From positions 2,544,001 through 2,608,000 of the forward strand of contig NZ_CP096205.1 in assembly GCF_023195775.1 (NCBI RefSeq): a DNA stretch of 64,000 bases, in the 5' to 3' direction. Of the stretch, positions 25,739 to 35,015 are shown one piece after another; the first letter of the stretch is position 1, and each line of letters begins with the position of its first letter. This stretch comes from Flavobacterium azooxidireducens (lineage in GTDB: Bacteria > Bacteroidota > Bacteroidia > Flavobacteriales > Flavobacteriaceae). A program made the translations under genes and the position numbers. The notes under the pieces were generated by a model. That model was given only the letters and a program-made list of their open reading frames with translations. It had not been told where the DNA came from and made no database searches.

Positions 25739-27238
25739 ATGAAAAAAGACAACTTATTCTTACTTCTGTTTTTCTTTAGTGTTTTTGTTTTTTCTCAGCC
25801 AAATCAAGAATTTAGCTTAGAAAAAGAAATCGACAAACTTGAATTAGATTTTTATAGGGAAGGTATTGAAAACCTAAAAAACTTAGATAAGAGATCACTA
25901 TGCCTTTACGAACAAAGTAAAAAAGAAAATTACAAACAAGGTATGATTATTGCTTCAAAAATCTATACAGTTGTAATGTTTAATAGTGGCAATCTTGATG
26001 AAGCGTCAAAATTCATAGCAAGTGGCATTGAATTAGCTAAAAATGAGGAGGATTATAAAAGTCTTGCCTCTTTTATGGCGACTAAAGCTAAAATATATAA
26101 TTATTCTGGTGTAATTGACAAATCAAAAACTACAATTTTTGAAGGTTTAAAAATTGCTGATAAAATTGAAAATAAAGATGACAAACATATTGCCAAAGCA
26201 AATCTATATGTTATTTTTATGGCACACGGTGTTCAAGAAAGTTTCCCTAAGGATTCTATATTCTATTTTAGAGGAATGATGCTAAAACAAGCTAAATTGA
26301 TTTCTAAAGAACATCTCGCTAGAGATATTGTTTTAGCATATGCAGAATTAACTTTTGCACAAGAATATATGTATGGTTTAAATGAAAATCATCAGGTTGC
26401 AATTAATCATTTAAAATATGCTGAAGAAATAGCTTTAAGAACAAAAAGCAATACAATCAAAGCTGTGATTTACAAGGATTTAGGAAAGGTTCACAATTTT
26501 ATTAGTGAATTTGAATTATCTGCTAAGTACTACGAAGAAGCTATTAAATATGCAGAAGCATCAGGAAATAAAATCTTTTTAAACATAATTAATAATGAGT
26601 ATAGTGAATTGTTATTAAAACTTGGTGAAGAAAAAAAAGCAAATAAACTATTAGTAAATTCTATAAGTAATTCTTTAGAAATTGATAAATCTAAAGGAAA
26701 GGCTTTAGAAAATATTCTTAAAAATGAAATTCCAGTAAAAAAAGAAGAAACTAAACATTTCACTACTAAGTATTATTATATCATTATTTTTTCCATTCTT
26801 AGTTTTGGAATTTTCTTAGTCTACTATAGAATAATGTCTAAAAAAAGTCAATCTACTAAAGATAAAAATAATTTGGAAATCTTAGATTTAAAAAACGATT
26901 ACGAAGTAGCAACAAGTAATCCAAATTCGAAAGATATTATATCAATTGACGCTATTTTAGAACTAAAAAGTATAGCTGAAAAAGACAATAAGTTATTTTT
27001 AGAAAGGTTTAGAGATGTTTTTTCAGAACACATTAACAAACTAACAAATACATATCCTGATTTAACTTTAAGTGATATTGAAATTTTAGCTTATTTTAGA
27101 TTGAATTATACTGCTAAAGATATTGCCCGATTTACTAATTCAAGTGTTAGATCTATTGAATCAAAAAAATATAGGCTTAGAAAAAAACTTAATTTAGATA
27201 GTGAAGATAATTTATATTCTTGGCTGTTAAATTTTTAA
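25739..27238 (+). CDS. TPR sensor-regulator with LuxR-type HTH
   Basis: A ~499-residue protein with signal peptide (start ATG 25739; cleavage near FSQPNQ), tetratricopeptide repeats over residues ~30-310, one membrane helix near residue 345 (YYYIIIFSILSFGIFLVYY) and a cytosolic C-terminal LuxR/GerE-like helix-turn-helix (DIEILAYFRLNYTAKDIARFTNSSVRSIESKKYRLRKKL). This is a common Bacteroidota one-component design in which exported TPRs sense a signal. It stands directly upstream of the adhesin operon on the same strand and may control it. A clear terminator follows. Confidence 0.85.
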   Translation: MKKDNLFLLLFFFSVFVFSQPNQEFSLEKEIDKLELDFYREGIENLKNLDKRSLCLYEQSKKENYKQGMIIASKIYTVVMFNSGNLDEASKFIASGIELAKNEEDYKSLASFMATKAKIYNYSGVIDKSKTTIFEGLKIADKIENKDDKHIAKANLYVIFMAHGVQESFPKDSIFYFRGMMLKQAKLISKEHLARDIVLAYAELTFAQEYMYGLNENHQVAINHLKYAEEIALRTKSNTIKAVIYKDLGKVHNFISEFELSAKYYEEAIKYAEASGNKIFLNIINNEYSELLLKLGEEKKANKLLVNSISNSLEIDKSKGKALENILKNEIPVKKEETKHFTTKYYYIIIFSILSFGIFLVYYRIMSKKSQSTKDKNNLEILDLKNDYEVATSNPNSKDIISIDAILELKSIAEKDNKLFLERFRDVFSEHINKLTNTYPDLTLSDIEILAYFRLNYTAKDIARFTNSSVRSIESKKYRLRKKLNLDSEDNLYSWLLNF

Positions 27239-27260
27239 TTTTTCTTCTTTCTGCTATCAA

Positions 27261-27290
27261 AAATCCAGTTTTTCAACTGGATTTTTTTTT
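27261..27290 (+). terminator. Terminator of the TPR-LuxR regulator gene
   Basis: Perfect 10-bp stem AAATCCAGTT / AACTGGATTT with a 4-nt loop and a run of nine T, about 20 bp after the stop codon. Confidence 0.9.
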
Positions 27291-27825
27291 GTTTACACTA
27301 ATTTTCAGAAAATATAATCCCTTTTCTGATACTCATTTCTACTTGCATATTTTTAAAATAAAATATAAAATGTTGATTTGTAGGGCTTTAAAAAAAAATA
27401 ATGTTGCGAGTAAAATTGCGTATCTCTGTTAATACTACAGAATTATCAATCATTGTAAATTGCTTTGGTTGTTAATAGCCACTAAATTTATATTAAAACC
27501 CTAATTTCTATTTTATTTCTTTAAGTGCCTTGCTTGGTTCATTTGTAAAACAAATATTCAGTTACTAAATAACTACAAGCAATTATTTTTTAAGAAAGAG
27601 AGGATTTGTGCAAATTATTATGTTGTTCACCTCGATTTTCAATTTATCAGCCCTATCCTAAATTACACTTAAAATAGAAAGAAAATCACATCAAAATTTA
27701 AATTTTAAAAACAGAATTGTTAGCATGTTAGCCACGAAATCAGTTCATAATTGAGCATTGTTTCCGTATAATAAAAAGACAATTTAACGAAATTAATATT
27801 TTTTAATCAATTTAAAAGTAATCAT
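27291..27825. other. 535-bp leader/intergenic region before the adhesin gene
   Basis: A/T-rich spacer between the terminator and the collagen-like gene. It probably contains the promoter and a long 5' leader. I see no convincing -7 element at a usual distance and no ORF or structured RNA. Confidence 0.4.
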
Positions 27826-30800
27826 ATGAAAGTTAAAATTACATTATTATTCTTTGTGTTATTGGGTGCAATTTATGATGGTCAGGCTCAGGTTGGAGTC
27901 GGGACAGTTATGCCTAATTCTTCTGCACAATTAGATGTTGTCTCAAACGATAAGGGAATATTAATTCCTAGAGTAAGTTTAACAGACAGAATTGACACGT
28001 CTACAATTTCTAATGGAAACATCAATAGTCTATTAGTTTTCAACACGGCAACATCAGGTACTTCACCTAATGAAGTTTCTCCGGGTTTTTATTATTGGTA
28101 TATTTCAGAGTGGGTAAGAGTCCAATCTGAAAATGACATAGCTACATTAATAAATAACAACAACGGAACTTACACTTATACTAGTGAAAATGGAACAGTG
28201 ACTACAATTAATGTCCTTTCTGATATAATTAATAATTTTCAAACGATTGTAAACGATACAAATGTTTTGAATGAATTAATTCAAATCATTCAAGAAAATG
28301 GAGGAAACGTCTATTTTGATGGAAATCAATTTACTTATATAGATGATAATGGCGTAACACAAGTCATCAATATTCAAGATATTGTCCAAGCCAATGAAAC
28401 GATAACTACCTTAGTAGATAATGGAGATGGAACAATTACCTATGTAAATGAAGCTGGAATTTCAGTAACTGTAAATTTAGCAACTGGACCAGCGGGTGCC
28501 GACGGAACAAACGGTTTATCAGCCTACGAAGTTTGGATTAACGAAGGAAACACAGGAACAGAACAAGACTTCCTAAACTCTTTAGTTGGTCCACAAGGTG
28601 TCGCAGGAACTAACGGTGTAGACGGAACAAATGGTGTTGATGGAATCAATGGAACAAACGGTTTATCAGCCTACGAAGTTTGGATTAACGAAGGAAACAC
28701 AGGAACAGAACAAGACTTCTTAAACTCTTTAGTTGGTCCACAAGGTATCGCAGGAACTAACGGTGTAGACGGAACGAATGGTGTAGACGGAACGAATGGT
28801 GTTGATGGAATCAATGGAACAAACGGTATCGACGGAATAAACGGAACAAACGGTTTATCAGCCTACGAAGTTTGGATTAACGAAGGAAACACAGGAACAG
28901 AACAAGACTTCTTAAACTCTTTAGTTGGTCCACAAGGTATCGCAGGAACAAATGGTGTTGATGGAATCAATGGAACAAATGGTGTTGACGGAATAAACGG
29001 AACAAACGGTTTATCAGCCTACGAAGTTTGGATTAACGAAGGAAACACAGGAACAGAACAAGACTTCTTAAACTCTTTAGTTGGACCACAAGGTATCGCA
29101 GGAACTAACGGTGTAGACGGAACTAATGGTGTTGATGGAATCAATGGAACCAACGGAGTTGACGGAACTAACGGTTTATCAGCCTACGAAGTTTGGATTA
29201 ACGAAGGAAACGCAGGAACTGAACAAGACTTCTTAAACTCTTTAGTTGGACCTCAAGGTATCGCAGGAACTAACGGTGTAGACGGAACAAATGGTGTTGA
29301 TGGAATCAATGGAACAAACGGTATCGACGGAATAAACGGAACAAACGGTTTATCAGCCTACGAAGTTTGGATTAATGAAGGAAACACAGGAACTGAACAA
29401 GACTTCTTAAACTCTTTAGTTGGACCTCAAGGTATCGCAGGAACTAACGGTGTAGACGGAACAAATGGTGTTGATGGAATCAATGGAACAAACGGTATCG
29501 ACGGAATAAACGGAACAAACGGTTTATCAGCCTACGAAGTTTGGATTAACGAAGGAAACACAGGAACAGAACAAGACTTCTTAAACTCTTTAGTTGGACC
29601 ACAAGGTATCGCAGGAACTAACGGTGTAGACGGAACTAATGGTGTTGATGGAATCAATGGAACCAACGGAGTTGACGGAACTAACGGTTTATCAGCCTAC
29701 GAAGTTTGGATTAACGAAGGAAACGCAGGAACTGAACAAGACTTCTTAAACTCTTTAGTTGGACCTCAAGGTATCGCAGGAACTAACGGTGTAGACGGAA
29801 CAAATGGTGTTGATGGAATCAATGGAACAAACGGTATCGACGGAATAAACGGAACAAACGGTTTATCAGCCTACGAAGTTTGGATTAACGAAGGAAACGC
29901 AGGAACTGAACAAGACTTCTTAAACTCTTTAGTTGGACCTCAAGGTATCGCAGGAACTAACGGTGTAGACGGAACAAATGGTGTTGATGGAATCAATGGA
30001 ACAAACGGTATCGACGGAATAAACGGAACAAACGGTTTATCAGCCTACGAAGTTTGGATTAACGAAGGAAACACAGGAACAGAACAAGACTTCTTAAACT
30101 CTTTAGTTGGTCCACAAGGTATCGCAGGAACAAATGGTGTTGATGGAATCAATGGAACAAATGGTGTTGACGGAATAAACGGAACAAACGGTTTATCAGC
30201 CTACGAAGTTTGGATTAACGAAGGAAACACAGGAACAGAACAAGACTTCTTAAACTCTTTAGTTGGACCACAAGGTATCGCAGGAACTAACGGTGTAGAC
30301 GGAACTAATGGTGTTGATGGAATCAATGGAACCAACGGAGTTGACGGAACTAACGGTTTATCAGCCTACGAAGTTTGGATTAACGAAGGAAACGCAGGAA
30401 CGGAACAAGACTTCTTAAACTCTTTAGTTGGACCTCAAGGTATCGCAGGAACTAACGGTGTAGACGGAACAAATGGTGTTGATGGAATCAATGGAACAAA
30501 CGGTATCGACGGAATAAACGGAACAAACGGTTTATCAGCCTACGAAGTTTGGATTAATGAAGGAAACACAGGAACTGAACAAGACTTCTTAAACTCTTTA
30601 GTTGGACCTCAAGGTATCGCAGGAACTAACGGTGTAGACGGAACAAATGGTGTTGATGGAATCAATGGAACAAACGGTATCGACGGAATAAACGGAACAA
30701 ACGGTTTATCAGCCTACGAAGTTTGGATTAACGAAGGAAACACAGGAACAGAACAAGACTTCTTAAACTCTTTAGTTGGACCACAAGGTATCGCAGGAAC

Positions 30801-32613
30801 TAACGGTGTAGACGGAACTAATGGTGTTGATGGAATCAATGGAACCAACGGAGTTGACGGAACTAACGGTTTATCAGCCTACGAAGTTTGGATTAACGAA
30901 GGAAACGCAGGAACTGAACAAGACTTCTTAAACTCTTTAGTTGGACCTCAAGGTATCGCAGGAACTAACGGTGTAGACGGAACGAATGGTGTTGATGGAA
31001 TCAATGGAACAAATGGTGTTGACGGAATCAACGGAACAAACGGTTTATCAGCCTACGAAGTTTGGATTAACGAAGGAAACACAGGAACAGAACAAGACTT
31101 CTTAAACTCTTTAGTTGGACCTCAAGGTATCTCAGGAACTAACGGTACAAACGGAACAAATGGTGTTGACGGAATAAACGGAGCAAACGGTTTATCAGCC
31201 TACGAAGTTTGGATTAACGAAGGAAACACAGGAACAGAACAAGACTTCTTAAACTCTTTAGTTGGACCTCAAGGTATCGCAGGAACTAACGGTACAAACG
31301 GAACAAATGGTGTTGACGGAATAAACGGAGCAAACGGTTTATCAGCCTACGAAGTTTGGATTAACGAAGGGAATACAGGAACAGAACAAGATTTCTTAAA
31401 CTCTTTAGTTGGACCTCAAGGTATCGCAGGAACTAACGGTACAAACGGAATCAATGGAACTAACGGAACTAACGGTTTATCAGCATACGAAGTTTGGATT
31501 AGTGAAGGTAACACTGGAACTGAGCAAGATTTCTTAGATTCACTAGTTGGACCTGCTGGACCTGCTGGACCTGCCGGACCTGCTGGACCTGTTAGTGATG
31601 ATTGGAAAGTAATCGGAAATGCAGGAACAACAGCAGGAACTAATTTCTTGGGTACTACAGATGATGTAGATATGGTTTTTAAAAGAAACAATGTGGTTTC
31701 TGGGGCATTGAGAACTAACAACACCAGTTTTGGGGTAGGGTCTCTTCCGTTAACATCTACAGGTGTAGGAAATACTGCCTTTGGTGATAATACATTGCCT
31801 TCTAATACTTCAGGTAATTTTCTTGTAGCTATTGGAACCTCTACTTTAGCTGCTAATACTACAGGTTTTAGTAATGTAGGGATTGGAGCGTTTTCATTTT
31901 TAAGTAACACAACTGGCTTTCAAAGTGTAGCTCTTGGAGTGAATGCTGCAAGGTTTAATACAACAGGTTATAATAATACTTCAGTTGGATATGTGGCATT
32001 ACGGAACAATACAGAAGGTATTGGTAACACAGCGGTGGGACATTCAAGTTTGAGTGCTACAACTGGTAATAATAATACAGCTATTGGATTATCTAGTGGA
32101 GTAAACATTACCACAGGTAGCAACAATACCGCTATCGGTAATGGTGCCAATGTACCTAATGGTACTGCAGACAACCAAGTAAGAATAGGAAATGCTGCTG
32201 TGACTTATGCAGGCGTTCAAGTGGCATGGACGGTAACTTCCGATAAAAGATTAAAAAGCAATATCAAAGACTCTGACATAGGATTAGATTTTATTAAACA
32301 ATTGAGACCCGTTTCTTATATCCGTAAAAATGACGAAAGTAAAAAACTAGAATATGGTTTCATTGCACAAGAAGTGAAAGAGACTTTAAAGAATAATGGT
32401 GTTACTAACAGCGGTATCATATCTGAAGCAGATGATTCTACAATGAGCGTTCGTTACAATGACATTATTGCACCTATGGTAAAGGCATTACAGGAGCAAC
32501 AGAAGTTAATAGAAATGCAAAAAACCGAAATTGAGGCTTTAAAAAAGCAATCACTGGAAGCTATAGAGCGTATGAAACGTTTAGAAGAAATGATTTTAAA
32601 ACAAAAAAACTAA
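27826..32613 (+). CDS. Giant collagen-like, YadA-head, S74-chaperone surface fibre
   Basis: A 1595-residue exported protein with signal peptide (ending GQAQ). The N-terminal domain (to ~residue 220) has repeated T(I/V)T/YTYTSENG beta motifs. Residues ~228-1255 hold 19 copies of a GLSAYEVWINEGNTGTEQDF-type module, each joined to Gly-X-Y triplets (GTN, GVD, GIN) that look collagen-like but lack proline except at the end (GPAGPAGPAGPAGPV). Residues ~1290-1465 carry YadA-like GNTAIG head repeats. From ~1470 comes a peptidase S74 intramolecular chaperone (TSDKRLKSNIK) with a terminal coiled coil. S74 domains trimerise fibres and then cut themselves off, so a secreted trimeric fibre is likely. First gene of the adhesin operon. 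Confidence 0.85.
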   Translation: MKVKITLLFFVLLGAIYDGQAQVGVGTVMPNSSAQLDVVSNDKGILIPRVSLTDRIDTSTISNGNINSLLVFNTATSGTSPNEVSPGFYYWYISEWVRVQSENDIATLINNNNGTYTYTSENGTVTTINVLSDIINNFQTIVNDTNVLNELIQIIQENGGNVYFDGNQFTYIDDNGVTQVINIQDIVQANETITTLVDNGDGTITYVNEAGISVTVNLATGPAGADGTNGLSAYEVWINEGNTGTEQDFLNSLVGPQGVAGTNGVDGTNGVDGINGTNGLSAYEVWINEGNTGTEQDFLNSLVGPQGIAGTNGVDGTNGVDGTNGVDGINGTNGIDGINGTNGLSAYEVWINEGNTGTEQDFLNSLVGPQGIAGTNGVDGINGTNGVDGINGTNGLSAYEVWINEGNTGTEQDFLNSLVGPQGIAGTNGVDGTNGVDGINGTNGVDGTNGLSAYEVWINEGNAGTEQDFLNSLVGPQGIAGTNGVDGTNGVDGINGTNGIDGINGTNGLSAYEVWINEGNTGTEQDFLNSLVGPQGIAGTNGVDGTNGVDGINGTNGIDGINGTNGLSAYEVWINEGNTGTEQDFLNSLVGPQGIAGTNGVDGTNGVDGINGTNGVDGTNGLSAYEVWINEGNAGTEQDFLNSLVGPQGIAGTNGVDGTNGVDGINGTNGIDGINGTNGLSAYEVWINEGNAGTEQDFLNSLVGPQGIAGTNGVDGTNGVDGINGTNGIDGINGTNGLSAYEVWINEGNTGTEQDFLNSLVGPQGIAGTNGVDGINGTNGVDGINGTNGLSAYEVWINEGNTGTEQDFLNSLVGPQGIAGTNGVDGTNGVDGINGTNGVDGTNGLSAYEVWINEGNAGTEQDFLNSLVGPQGIAGTNGVDGTNGVDGINGTNGIDGINGTNGLSAYEVWINEGNTGTEQDFLNSLVGPQGIAGTNGVDGTNGVDGINGTNGIDGINGTNGLSAYEVWINEGNTGTEQDFLNSLVGPQGIAGTNGVDGTNGVDGINGTNGVDGTNGLSAYEVWINEGNAGTEQDFLNSLVGPQGIAGTNGVDGTNGVDGINGTNGVDGINGTNGLSAYEVWINEGNTGTEQDFLNSLVGPQGISGTNGTNGTNGVDGINGANGLSAYEVWINEGNTGTEQDFLNSLVGPQGIAGTNGTNGTNGVDGINGANGLSAYEVWINEGNTGTEQDFLNSLVGPQGIAGTNGTNGINGTNGTNGLSAYEVWISEGNTGTEQDFLDSLVGPAGPAGPAGPAGPVSDDWKVIGNAGTTAGTNFLGTTDDVDMVFKRNNVVSGALRTNNTSFGVGSLPLTSTGVGNTAFGDNTLPSNTSGNFLVAIGTSTLAANTTGFSNVGIGAFSFLSNTTGFQSVALGVNAARFNTTGYNNTSVGYVALRNNTEGIGNTAVGHSSLSATTGNNNTAIGLSSGVNITTGSNNTAIGNGANVPNGTADNQVRIGNAAVTYAGVQVAWTVTSDKRLKSNIKDSDIGLDFIKQLRPVSYIRKNDESKKLEYGFIAQEVKETLKNNGVTNSGIISEADDSTMSVRYNDIIAPMVKALQEQQKLIEMQKTEIEALKKQSLEAIERMKRLEEMILKQKN
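28510..31593 (+). repeat. 19-unit coding repeat array with an internal 834-bp duplication
   Basis: Nineteen units of about 145-190 bp, each with an ~84-bp module coding for SAYEVWI...EQDFLNSLVG and a variable number of GTN/GVD/GIN triplet codons. Units 3-7 (28852-29685) and 10-14 (30034-30867) are the same five-unit order, same length, and nearly identical, so a recent unequal exchange or duplication is likely. Confidence 0.9.
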
Positions 32614-32829
32614 TAGTAACATAACCATACCTCATAACAGACTCAAAATATTTCTGATGCTATTCATATAATTTTAGTTTTCAGATTTAGATGATGTAAT
32701 AATATCAATCTGATTATAATTTCTTTTAATATAGAAAATGTAGTTGTTGAAATTATGGTTAATACTAATTGTTTGGCTTTTTATAAACCTTGTTTTATAG
32801 AAGTGTTCTTTAATTTTTAATATTTGATT

Positions 32830-34074
32830 ATGAAAAATATTTTTAGATTATTTGTTTTGTTTTTCTGTTATAGTATAAACGCACAAACAGTAAATACAGG
32901 GGAATTGATAATTACCCCAGGAACAATAATGAGTACGGTTGAAACATTAGATAATCGCCCCACAGGAGATCTAATCAATGATGGTGATTTATATGTTTAT
33001 AGTCATTACAACAATGATGGCTTAGTCACCTTTACTGCAGGAAGTAATACTGGAATAACCCGTATGCGTGGCTTGGCTGGGTTTCAAAATATCTCAGGAA
33101 GCATTCCTATGGAATGGAATAATGGTGAGTTTAATAATACGAATGTTCAGCCTGCTTTTCATCAGTCAAATATAATAAGTATCGCTGGTCAGCTCGATTT
33201 TTATCAAGGAATAGTAGATAACGATAACTTTGGAGGATTACTTGTTTTTGAAGATAATGCATACCATGCTAATGTTGATGATGCTAGTCACGTTGATGGT
33301 TATGTACAAAAAAATGGTGATGATGCTTTTCAATTTCCCATTGGAGATAGTGAACAGTTTCGTTATGCTTCAATTTCTGCACCTGATGAAGCTACAGATG
33401 CTTTTACAGGAAAGTACTTTTGGGAAGATTCAAATCCACTTTACCCACATACCAACAGAGCTGGGGTTATTACCTTAATTGATAATGCCGAATATTGGAC
33501 AATTGATAGAACAACTGGTAACAGTGATATTTTTTTAACACTAACTTGGGATGAAGACACTACCCCATCAAGCATTTATGCTGCTCCTTATGAAGAAATT
33601 CATATCGTACGCTGGGATGCAACACAAAATCTTTGGATTGATGAAGGTGGTGTCGCTGATCCTGCCACTAAAGAAGTAACCACAGTAGTAAATCCGGTAT
33701 TAGGATTTGGGGTTTTTACACTTGCTAGAGTGAAAGTTGATAATATTTTGCCTTGTGGAGGTAGAGGTTTAGTAATTTATAATGCGGTTTCTCCAAATGG
33801 CGATGGTGTAAATGACTATTTCTTTTTAGATGGAATTGATTCTTGTCCTAATAATAAAGTAGAAATATACAATCGTTGGGGAGTTAAAGTATATGAAACT
33901 TCATCATACGATTCAAATGGCAACGTATTTAGAGGTTATTCTGAAGGTAGAGTAACAGTTGGTCAAAACGAAAAACTACCTTCAGGAACCTACTTTTATA
34001 TCTTAAATTTCCTAGATGAAACAGGCGGTTCTAAAACGAAAAAATCAGGATATTTATACCTAAATGATAACTAA
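32830..34074 (+). CDS. T9SS type B secreted protein
   Basis: A ~414-residue exported protein; I start at ATG 32830. Signal peptide ends SINA. The middle is beta-rich with no clear family. The C-terminal ~90 residues form a gliding-motility-associated type B sorting domain (IYNAVSPNGDGVNDYFFLDGI, VEIYNRWGVKVYETS, LPSGTYFYILNF). Type B cargo is exported through T9SS with the help of a cognate SprF/PorP-like outer-membrane protein, and such a gene follows immediately. It may cap or anchor the fibre encoded upstream; that is inferred. Confidence 0.85.
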   Translation: MKNIFRLFVLFFCYSINAQTVNTGELIITPGTIMSTVETLDNRPTGDLINDGDLYVYSHYNNDGLVTFTAGSNTGITRMRGLAGFQNISGSIPMEWNNGEFNNTNVQPAFHQSNIISIAGQLDFYQGIVDNDNFGGLLVFEDNAYHANVDDASHVDGYVQKNGDDAFQFPIGDSEQFRYASISAPDEATDAFTGKYFWEDSNPLYPHTNRAGVITLIDNAEYWTIDRTTGNSDIFLTLTWDEDTTPSSIYAAPYEEIHIVRWDATQNLWIDEGGVADPATKEVTTVVNPVLGFGVFTLARVKVDNILPCGGRGLVIYNAVSPNGDGVNDYFFLDGIDSCPNNKVEIYNRWGVKVYETSSYDSNGNVFRGYSEGRVTVGQNEKLPSGTYFYILNFLDETGGSKTKKSGYLYLNDN

Positions 34075-34075
34075 A

Positions 34076-35005
34076 ATGATAGTAGTGATAAATAAATTTA
34101 AAGTATGTATACTGTTTTTATTATTAACAGTTACAGTCGCTAACGCCCAGCAAGATTCACAGTACACCAATTACATGTACAACACTATTAATGTTAATCC
34201 GGCTTATGCGGGAAGTAGAGGCGTAATGAGTTTATTTGGCATGCACAGAAACCAATGGGTAGGTTTAGATGGAGCACCTATGACTAACGTAGCTTCAATA
34301 AATACACCTATCAATAACTCTAATGTTGGATTAGGAATATCATTTGTAAACGACCGCATTGGTCCTTCTGATGAAAATGCGATTTCTGTAGACATATCCT
34401 ACACTATTCCAATATCTGAAACTTATAAATTATCTTTTGGAGTAAAAGGAACTGCCAATTTACTAAATGTTGATTACACCAAACTAAACATATACGACCC
34501 TACAGATGTACAATTTCAAAATAATATCGACAATAGATTTTCACCAAATATTGGAGCCGGTGTCTACCTCCATTCAGATAAATTATATGCCGGAATATCG
34601 GCTCCAAATTTTTTAGAAACTGAACACTATGATGATAATGCGTTTGCTACAGCTAAAGAAAGAATGCACTACTATTTGATTGGAGGTTATGTTTTTGATT
34701 TGAGCCCTTCAATAAAATTCAAACCTGCTTTCTTAACAAAAGTAGTAAGTGGTGCTCCTTTACAATTAGATTTAACAGCAAATTTCATGTTTAATGAAAA
34801 GTTTGTTTTAGGAGCTGCCTGGCGTTGGGATGCAGCCGTGAGTGGATTAGCTGGTTTTCAAGTTAATGAAAATTGGATGATTGGTTATGCTTACGATGCA
34901 GAAACCACCAAGCTTGCTAACTACAATTCGGGTTCGCACGAAATTTTCTTACGCTATGAGTTCAAAGGCAAAAAAGAAAAAGTTGTTTCACCAAGATTTT
35001 TCTAA
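34076..35005 (+). CDS. PorP/SprF-family type IX secretion outer-membrane protein
   Basis: A ~309-residue outer-membrane beta barrel with signal peptide (ends VANA) and the PorP/SprF signature QQDSQYTNYMYNTINVNPAYAGSRGVMSLFGMHRNQWVG. An upstream ATG (34064) overlapping the previous gene by 11 bp is also possible. SprF-like proteins mediate export of type B T9SS cargo encoded next to them, here the preceding gene. 10 bp separate it from the OmpA-family gene. Confidence 0.93.
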   Translation: MIVVINKFKVCILFLLLTVTVANAQQDSQYTNYMYNTINVNPAYAGSRGVMSLFGMHRNQWVGLDGAPMTNVASINTPINNSNVGLGISFVNDRIGPSDENAISVDISYTIPISETYKLSFGVKGTANLLNVDYTKLNIYDPTDVQFQNNIDNRFSPNIGAGVYLHSDKLYAGISAPNFLETEHYDDNAFATAKERMHYYLIGGYVFDLSPSIKFKPAFLTKVVSGAPLQLDLTANFMFNEKFVLGAAWRWDAAVSGLAGFQVNENWMIGYAYDAETTKLANYNSGSHEIFLRYEFKGKKEKVVSPRFF

Positions 35006-35015
35006 AAATTAAGAC

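Noticed and set aside
28510..31593. Regular repeats resembling a CRISPR array or satellite
   Set aside because: The units are in frame within one long ORF and encode a coherent protein repeat; no cas genes.
31416..31910. Minus-strand ORF of ~164 codons across the 3' end of the fibre repeats
   Set aside because: It is the antisense image of the Gly-rich repeat; proline/valine-rich low-complexity product, no ribosome-binding site.
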